From an archaeon (lineage in GTDB: Archaea > Aenigmatarchaeota > Aenigmatarchaeia > GW2011-AR5): a stretch of DNA of 64,000 bases. This document shows positions 59,106 through 64,000 of the stretch, piece by piece. The stretch's first letter is position 1. Each line of letters begins with the position of its first letter. Both the position numbers and the translations under genes were made by a program. Below the pieces are notes generated by a model that saw only the letters and a program-made list of their open reading frames with translations, was not told the DNA's origin and ran no database searches. Location: the NCBI GenBank assembly GCA_028279825.1, contig JANQNA010000003.1, forward strand, positions 94,518 to 158,517, read 5' to 3'.

Positions 59106-59411
59106 CTATACTTGACAGCCACACGCTCTCTTACATTGTTCGGTGTCATAACCCTTTGCACGGCAAAGCTGGTCAAAGGTTGCGTCTACTGACTCACCAG
59201 GCAGCTTGAAGCCGATAACGGTGAAGCCTGTGCTGGCACAGTTCTCTATTGTCCTTAATGTATTACAACCCTGGCTAAAAGCACCTTCAAGTTCTATACT
59301 TGCGGTCCCGGATCCAAGTCTTCCAGCAAAAAATGCTGCGACAACAACGAGAACAAGTACAGCGATAGCGATAACGACTATCATGTTTATGGGCATTTCC
59401 ATTCCTTTCAT
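59106..59411 (-). CDS. Pilin-like protein with MKGM N-terminus
   Basis: The 101-residue protein starts MKGMEMPINM and then has a continuous hydrophobic helix of about 25 residues, the layout of class III (prepilin-like) signal peptides. A small exterior domain with four or five Cys follows (CNTLRTIENC, CRAKGYDTEQCKRACGC). It shares the MKG start with the genes at 59873 and 62102. Confidence 0.65.
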   Translation of the reverse strand: MKGMEMPINMIVVIAIAVLVLVVVAAFFAGRLGSGTASIELEGAFSQGCNTLRTIENCASTGFTVIGFKLPGESVDATFDQLCRAKGYDTEQCKRACGCQV

Positions 59412-59463
59412 AAAACCTACTATGGGTTATGAGATATAAATACTTTTTTGGACTTTTATTAGT

Positions 59464-59568
59464 ATGTCAATATTTCCAAGCCTGCTGGTGATTCTGTTTA
59501 TTATTATACCGGTTATTATCCTGCTTTATTTTCTGGCTGAGAACAATACGGAAGAAACAGCAAGGTAG
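59464..59568 (+). CDS. 34-residue single-helix membrane microprotein
   Basis: The frame MSIFPSLLVILFII... is almost entirely one hydrophobic helix followed by a short acidic tail (LAENNTEETAR). A TATA-like AGATATAAATA lies about 30 bp upstream of the ATG. It is convergent with the Alba gene, ending 1 bp before it. Small, so moderate confidence. Confidence 0.5.
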   Translation: MSIFPSLLVILFIIIPVIILLYFLAENNTEETAR

Positions 59569-59841
59569 CTATTTTTTCAGTTGTATGTGAATTTTTGACA
59601 CGTTAATATCCTTGTTATCCAGTTTTATCGAATCAGTCCCTATGTTTATCTGTTCTACTTTAACATCCTGTACAAACCTGTTTCTCACGATTTCAACAAC
59701 GTCAACAGCCTTAGAAATTGACTGGCCTCTGGCCTTAACTATGACGTTTGTTTGTCCGCTGCCCAGCTGGGTCACAACAGCCAGTACATAAGACATCGAA
59801 GGCTTTTTCCCCACAAAAACCACATTATCGGCAGGTTTCAT
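59569..59841 (-). CDS. albA: Alba family chromatin/RNA-binding protein
   Basis: The 90-residue protein coats DNA or RNA as a dimer. The pattern VFVGKKPSMSYVLAVVTQL, then VIVKARGQSISKAVDVVEI and RNRF, is typical of Alba, including the basic GQSISKAV loop region. It is a minus-strand gene 32 bp downstream of the pilin-like gene ending at 59873. Confidence 0.92.
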   Translation of the reverse strand: MKPADNVVFVGKKPSMSYVLAVVTQLGSGQTNVIVKARGQSISKAVDVVEIVRNRFVQDVKVEQINIGTDSIKLDNKDINVSKIHIQLKK

Positions 59842-59872
59842 AAGAATAACTGTCGGAAAACTTTAAGTTTTG

Positions 59873-60217
59873 TTATGGACAGGTCATGCAGCACTCTTTT
59901 ATACATTCAAGACTTGCAGACCCTGAACATGAAGGATAATGCCCGAATGACCTTCTGTGAAGCTCACCGCATGCAGATCCTATACCTTCCAGCACATCGT
60001 TATCCTTGCCTACCGGCAAAGGATTAACTCCGTCGCCCTTGCATTGAAAATCATTAGTTGTATAGATACCGCAGAACCTGTTGCGGTTGGCCTCCAGGGT
60101 AAACTGATCCTGCGCGGGATTTGCCTGCGACATGAAAAAGAACAATGCAACCGAAAGCACGGTCACTGCAAGTATCAGGTAAACAATTGTTTCCATCGCT
60201 ATGGATATTCCCTTCAT
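59873..60217 (-). CDS. Pilin-like protein with MKG N-terminus
   Basis: The 114-residue protein starts MKGISIAMETIVYLILAV and continues as one hydrophobic helix. The exterior domain has about seven cysteines (CGIYTTND, CKGDG, CGELHRRS, CSGSASLECIKECCMTCP). It is probably a disulfide-rich minor pilin or related envelope protein, co-transcribed with the M23 gene upstream (31 bp). Confidence 0.65.
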   Translation of the reverse strand: MKGISIAMETIVYLILAVTVLSVALFFFMSQANPAQDQFTLEANRNRFCGIYTTNDFQCKGDGVNPLPVGKDNDVLEGIGSACGELHRRSFGHYPSCSGSASLECIKECCMTCP

Positions 60218-60248
60218 AACAATACCTTTACCTTTATCTAATTAAAAG

Positions 60249-62105
60249 TTACGTAAACCCGATACTAAAGCCGCTGTTCGTACATCTCAGATCCTGGCCG
60301 TACAGTGTATTCAGGCATGCCTGCAGCCTGTTGTTCGGCTGGCCGTAGCCTCCGGTAGTAAGCTGTTGGCCAGGGTTTAGACCGTCTATGTTTACGTTAC
60401 AGCTGAACAGATAACCTCCGCAACACAGTACGTCGTTGGTTCCTTCCCAGTTAAAGAATACCGGCAGTATCGGAAGACTCGCATTCGCGAATTCATTCAC
60501 CCATAATGTACAGTCTAAAGCCGGCATATAATCCTGCACGTTGAATTCAAGGTTCATCGGCCTTTTCTTAAACTCAAGATCCACCTCATCGTGATAATAA
60601 TAAATTCCGCTTGCCCCGCTTGATTTACATTTTTTTAGTTTCGACTCACTACAGTCAATAAAGTTACATGGGTCAACACGCGTTGTTTCATCAGTCCTTA
60701 TTTCAAAATGAAGGTGTGTGCCTGTGGACGCACCGGTGCTTCCCATTATTCCTATTGACTGCCCCTCTGAAACCCTTTCACCTTTTTTCACGCTGACAGG
60801 ACCCATATGAGCGTAAAAAGAATAAAAGCCCTCGTGCTCTATAAGAACATAATTGCCGTATCCTGTATAACACGGTTCAAACGTGCATATATTTCGTGCA
60901 TCTACAACAGTACCGTCTGCCACAGCATTTATATGATTTTCCCCGCTGCCCAGCTGACCTATATCTATTCCCTGATGGAATCTACCATCCCCGTGTATAG
61001 GATGCAATCTCCAGCCATAACAGCTTGTCATGAGCCTGCTTTCCACAGGCCATGGCAACACTCCTTCTATTCCAAGTTCAAAAGGCTCAAAATACTTGAC
61101 TTTTGCATCATACATCACTACTAAACCAGATCCTTCCGGCACCAGGGTGGCTGTCGAATAGTTCGAGCCAAAAACGTGAACTTCTTCAACAATGACCGTT
61201 AGGTTTATGTCATCGTACGGTTTGGTTATTGTAATGAAGTTGGTCACGAATGCCCTTATCTGAGCCTTGTAATTCAAAACGCTTTGGGTGGGCAATGTTG
61301 AAAAATAATTTGGTTGATAGTGGACGCCCCAGTTAAACGTCTCGGATCTTTTGAAAAATGAATCACCAAGAATAAGCAGTGATTCCACGGCTACCCTCCC
61401 GGACTCAACCATTCTTTTCAGCGAAGTAACTATAAGACTTGTGCTTGCAGTTTCTGTTTTTATATCACCTCTTCCGTATTCCGCCTCGATTTTTTGTGAA
61501 AAGTTAGACGTTATGTTCCTTTCTCTTAGCTGGAATTCTTTGAGCATTTTATTCAGGTCAACGGTTATCTGGACACCGTCTGCGTCAATATCAGTAGGTA
61601 TATCCGTATACTTTCCAATCTCAAACTTGTCTCTCAGGTATTGCACTACATGCTCGTCTCTCGGGTAACAGATCCTGGGACTTATTCCCGGACTGTTATG
61701 TTTGTTTGCAGAAGGTATCCTTTCGTATTCTTCACCATCATGATTGACATCACCGGGTAGAACCCTTGCTCTGTCCATTTTACCTTGGTACCAGTAACGT
61801 TCATCCATTTCCGACTGGAAATAGCCGCATCCTATGCTTTCATCAATGGTTGCAAAAATAGTTTGCACCGTCGATATAAACCAGGTTACACCCAGGGACG
61901 AATTAAACGTGTAGAAAGTTGATTTGAGTTTCAGGATTTCTAAAGAATCTAAATTAAGCTGTATGTTGCTTTGCAGCTGGTTCTCAGCCATGTACATATA
62001 GATTCCAAAAAATGTCAGAAGTATAACCATGACAATTAGTGTCTGTGCTGTTGTTGCCACGCCCTTAGATGTATGAGAACTTTTGTTATCTTTTGGGTTA
62101 TTCAT
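60249..62105 (-). CDS. M23-family endopeptidase with N-terminal pilin-like helix
   Basis: The 618-residue protein starts with a basic segment and a single transmembrane helix (TAQTLIVMVILLTFFGIYMYM), preceded by SKG as in class III signals. An exterior helical part follows, then an M23 (LytM/lysostaphin) domain: His377 and Asp381 (FHQGIDIG) and His464-x-His466 (HLHFEIR) bind zinc. A Cys-rich beta region ends the protein. M23 enzymes cleave peptide cross-links of bacterial walls; the target here is unknown. Confidence 0.85.
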   Translation of the reverse strand: MNNPKDNKSSHTSKGVATTAQTLIVMVILLTFFGIYMYMAENQLQSNIQLNLDSLEILKLKSTFYTFNSSLGVTWFISTVQTIFATIDESIGCGYFQSEMDERYWYQGKMDRARVLPGDVNHDGEEYERIPSANKHNSPGISPRICYPRDEHVVQYLRDKFEIGKYTDIPTDIDADGVQITVDLNKMLKEFQLRERNITSNFSQKIEAEYGRGDIKTETASTSLIVTSLKRMVESGRVAVESLLILGDSFFKRSETFNWGVHYQPNYFSTLPTQSVLNYKAQIRAFVTNFITITKPYDDINLTVIVEEVHVFGSNYSTATLVPEGSGLVVMYDAKVKYFEPFELGIEGVLPWPVESRLMTSCYGWRLHPIHGDGRFHQGIDIGQLGSGENHINAVADGTVVDARNICTFEPCYTGYGNYVLIEHEGFYSFYAHMGPVSVKKGERVSEGQSIGIMGSTGASTGTHLHFEIRTDETTRVDPCNFIDCSESKLKKCKSSGASGIYYYHDEVDLEFKKRPMNLEFNVQDYMPALDCTLWVNEFANASLPILPVFFNWEGTNDVLCCGGYLFSCNVNIDGLNPGQQLTTGGYGQPNNRLQACLNTLYGQDLRCTNSGFSIGFT

Positions 62106-62932
62106 TTAGCAGTCACCTCAAAATATCCAAGAATTTTCTGCTTGTACAATAGTGGCACGGTTGCCTTTGTAGCAATACCCGAAGTTACTTCAAGATCGCC
62201 TGTTCTCTCACCACAGCAGACTATTGTTTTTCCCTCGTTTATGTCCTTGCATTCAGGTTTGTAACCCAGACCTATCTGGCCTTCCGAACAGAACGGCCCT
62301 AGCCGCCATGGAATTGAAACGGGCGGCACACCAATGTAAATGGTTTCTTTTTCACCTTCCGAACAATATCCTTTCTCTTCGTCACAACTTTGCATATCAT
62401 AGCCGGTATATTCTGAAGGCGAAGCTTTGCAGCATATTTCATTAAAACTGCATTCCTCCTCAATATCATCCGTTTTTACTCTTCCCACATCACATCCGGT
62501 AAACTGGTTTACACACCAGCCTTTACTGTCCAGTCCGCATGTCTGCTCCCCTGTTTGTATATGCAGAAGTTCTTCTTCACCCTTTTTTACTTTAACCCGG
62601 TAAAATTTCATGTCGTACGCTTTCATGAACGATTCTATCTTGGGTGCCAGTGAATCCGCATTCGCTCTTTCGGGCGAAGTAACAATCATCTGTATGGCCT
62701 GTTCCAGTACAGGTCTGTCATCAAGTTTTGTGTGCGCAAGCACCTGTGAAATCAGGAAAGGTTTGTTGGCTATCTCGACGAATTCTATCGAATATATTTC
62801 AACAGGTCCCGTGGAGCTTAAGCTAAACATTAGCCTCGCGTAAAACATGAATGCAATCACAAGAAGAGCTACAACTATTACAGCCAGTATAGGCGTCCAT
62901 ACCGCACTTTCCGGGAATTCCATTCCTTTCAT
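62102..62932 (-). CDS. Pilin-like protein with large Cys-rich exterior domain
   Basis: The 276-residue protein starts MKGMEFPESAVW and then has a helix (TPILAVIVVALLVIAFMFYA). The exterior contains about twelve cysteines, for example GCDVGRVKTDDIEEEC and CEGQIGLGYKPEC-like spacings. The start is 2 bp after the upstream stop, and its end overlaps the M23 gene by ATGA, so they are co-translated. Confidence 0.68.
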   Translation of the reverse strand: MKGMEFPESAVWTPILAVIVVALLVIAFMFYARLMFSLSSTGPVEIYSIEFVEIANKPFLISQVLAHTKLDDRPVLEQAIQMIVTSPERANADSLAPKIESFMKAYDMKFYRVKVKKGEEELLHIQTGEQTCGLDSKGWCVNQFTGCDVGRVKTDDIEEECSFNEICCKASPSEYTGYDMQSCDEEKGYCSEGEKETIYIGVPPVSIPWRLGPFCSEGQIGLGYKPECKDINEGKTIVCCGERTGDLEVTSGIATKATVPLLYKQKILGYFEVTAK

Positions 62933-62934
62933 GA

Positions 62935-63951
62935 TTACTCAACACACAATACAACATTTGATACGGTGGTATCAAATTCCAGCGGCTCATAATTTTCTTT
63001 CAGCTGATCACACTCAGCGTATGATGTAACAGGATAGGCTGTTATGAATTCATTTTCACCCAGCGAGCCGTCAAAGTATAATTCGAGGGGTTCAAATTGC
63101 AGATCAGGCATGTATCTGCAGTCATGGGGAAGATATCCCAGGGAAGGGCCATCCCTGTAGTAAATGCATACATGAGTTCCGTCCGTGTCTGTACGTTTGA
63201 AAATAATAGAAGGGCTTACACCGACGTAGCCGCTGTATAGCCTGCCCATTTGCGTTGAAAATTTGGTTTTTGTTTCATAAGCTTTCTGTGTTATACAAGC
63301 CAGTCTTGTAAGCATTGAATCATGGGATGTTAATGTAAGTTTGGCAGGTAACGTTGTTTCGTGAACACCCGAGGTAGATGATATGCCTACAGGAAAAGAA
63401 GCCTTGACGCTCGATACAGAAACACTCCTGTCGGCAGGAGTATAACCGTACTTCCAGTGATAACCGCTTTGCCATTCATCATCCTTCTTGCATTCACAGA
63501 AATTACCGCCAAATACTTCTATGTTACATCCGCAGTTACCCGTTAATGTGCCTGCGGCAGACATTTGTATCTCGCTGTCATCAAGTCCGCAAACGGTCTT
63601 GCAGAACTCTCTGCATTTGCCGCTGTCCTCTTCACAAATAGTCTTTCCTCCTATAGCCTCAAGTTCCAGGGTATAACCAAAATCACAGCTTCTTGCATAC
63701 AGTTCTATGTTCCTGTTTGGATCCTTTTTTTCAGCTTCAAAAAGCTGTACAGGGTCGAAAACCGCTTTATGCATTGCCAGCGGCGAAGCCGCAAGCGCAT
63801 CTGACAGCTCTAGATTAAACCGCTCCATTTCCTCACCAATGACAGCAACCCTGAATGAGAAAAACATCAGGAGTATAAACAGTATGAAAAGTATCGGGGG
63901 AAATATACGAAGTATAAACATGATGATAGCCATTGGATCCATTTTTGCCAT
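62935..63951 (-). CDS. Membrane-anchored Cys-rich exterior protein
   Basis: The 338-residue protein has an N-terminal helix (AIIMFILRIFPPILFILFILLMFF) and a long exterior part with many cysteines (CDFGYTLE, CEEDSGKCREFCKTVCG, CGCNIEVFGGNFCECK). It lacks the MKG start but belongs to the same operon by spacing. Function unknown. Confidence 0.65.
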   Translation of the reverse strand: MAKMDPMAIIMFILRIFPPILFILFILLMFFSFRVAVIGEEMERFNLELSDALAASPLAMHKAVFDPVQLFEAEKKDPNRNIELYARSCDFGYTLELEAIGGKTICEEDSGKCREFCKTVCGLDDSEIQMSAAGTLTGNCGCNIEVFGGNFCECKKDDEWQSGYHWKYGYTPADRSVSVSSVKASFPVGISSTSGVHETTLPAKLTLTSHDSMLTRLACITQKAYETKTKFSTQMGRLYSGYVGVSPSIIFKRTDTDGTHVCIYYRDGPSLGYLPHDCRYMPDLQFEPLELYFDGSLGENEFITAYPVTSYAECDQLKENYEPLEFDTTVSNVVLCVE

Positions 63952-64000
63952 TTACACACCTTCTATTCTCAGGGTACCCTTGTCCTTTGTTAATCTCAAT
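63952..64000 (-). CDS. C-terminal end of an upstream gene (truncated by the window)
   Basis: Fifteen codons ending LRLTKDKGTLRIEGV and a TAA directly abut the ATG at 63951. Only the end is visible, so no function can be given. The abutting stop/start shows that the pilin-like operon continues beyond the window. Confidence 0.5.
   Translation of the reverse strand, partial: LRLTKDKGTLRIEGV

Overview
The window is archaeal and resembles a small-genome (DPANN-like) archaeon. The evidence is the gene content: a CDP-archaeol synthase, archaeal FEN-1, Pth2, TruD, Alba and EF-1beta genes, a DUF63 membrane protein, a methanococcal-type S-layer protein, archaeal cofactor-independent phosphoglycerate mutase, and an AMP phosphorylase/ribose-1,5-bisphosphate isomerase pair. 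TATA-like boxes sit about 25-35 bp before many starts, and adjacent genes often overlap by the ATGA pattern. The exact phylum cannot be fixed from the sequence alone.

Layout. 1-9.5 kb: end of a PIN/KH ATPase gene, a surface-glycoprotein operon, and a nucleotide-salvage operon (R15P isomerase, AMP phosphorylase, apgM, ATP-cone nuclease). 9.5-16.4 kb: a candidate small RNA, a tRNA-thiolation pair (NcsA-like and a MoaD/ThiS-like carrier), and five tRNA genes, all with introns or insertions. 16.4-26.5 kb: a 1610-residue membrane protein with a lytic-transglycosylase domain, followed by four related lipoproteins. 26.5-29 kb: a family-4-like uracil-DNA glycosylase without its usual cysteines, tRNA-Gly(CCC), and small unknown proteins.

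About 29-40.5 kb is an AT-rich integrated element. It lies between tRNA-Val(GAC) and a 12-bp copy of that tRNA's 3' end, and carries a tyrosine integrase beside the tRNA. Its cargo includes an exonuclease, a Holliday-resolvase-like protein, many tiny stop/start-coupled genes, several winged-helix regulators, a trypsin-like lipoprotein, and a structured RNA placed directly before a gene fusing RNase HIII, a zinc ribbon and a PIN nuclease. That last pair is my best candidate for an undescribed system.

40.5-49.8 kb: dUTPase-family protein, DUF192, methyltransferase, a membrane-anchored winged-helix regulator, the S-layer gene with a long structured leader, and TruD. 49.8-59.1 kb: a cell-envelope glycan and lipid region with five family-2 glycosyltransferases and CDP-archaeol synthase, plus EF-1beta, a regulator and FEN-1. 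59.1-64 kb: a minus-strand operon of pilin-like proteins with similar N-termini, one carrying an M23 endopeptidase domain.

Two features run through the window. Eight of nine tRNA genes are interrupted, five of them outside the canonical 37/38 site (D arm, anticodon stem, variable loop, T loop). And there are two predicted murein-type hydrolases on surface proteins, although nothing here suggests that the cell makes peptidoglycan.
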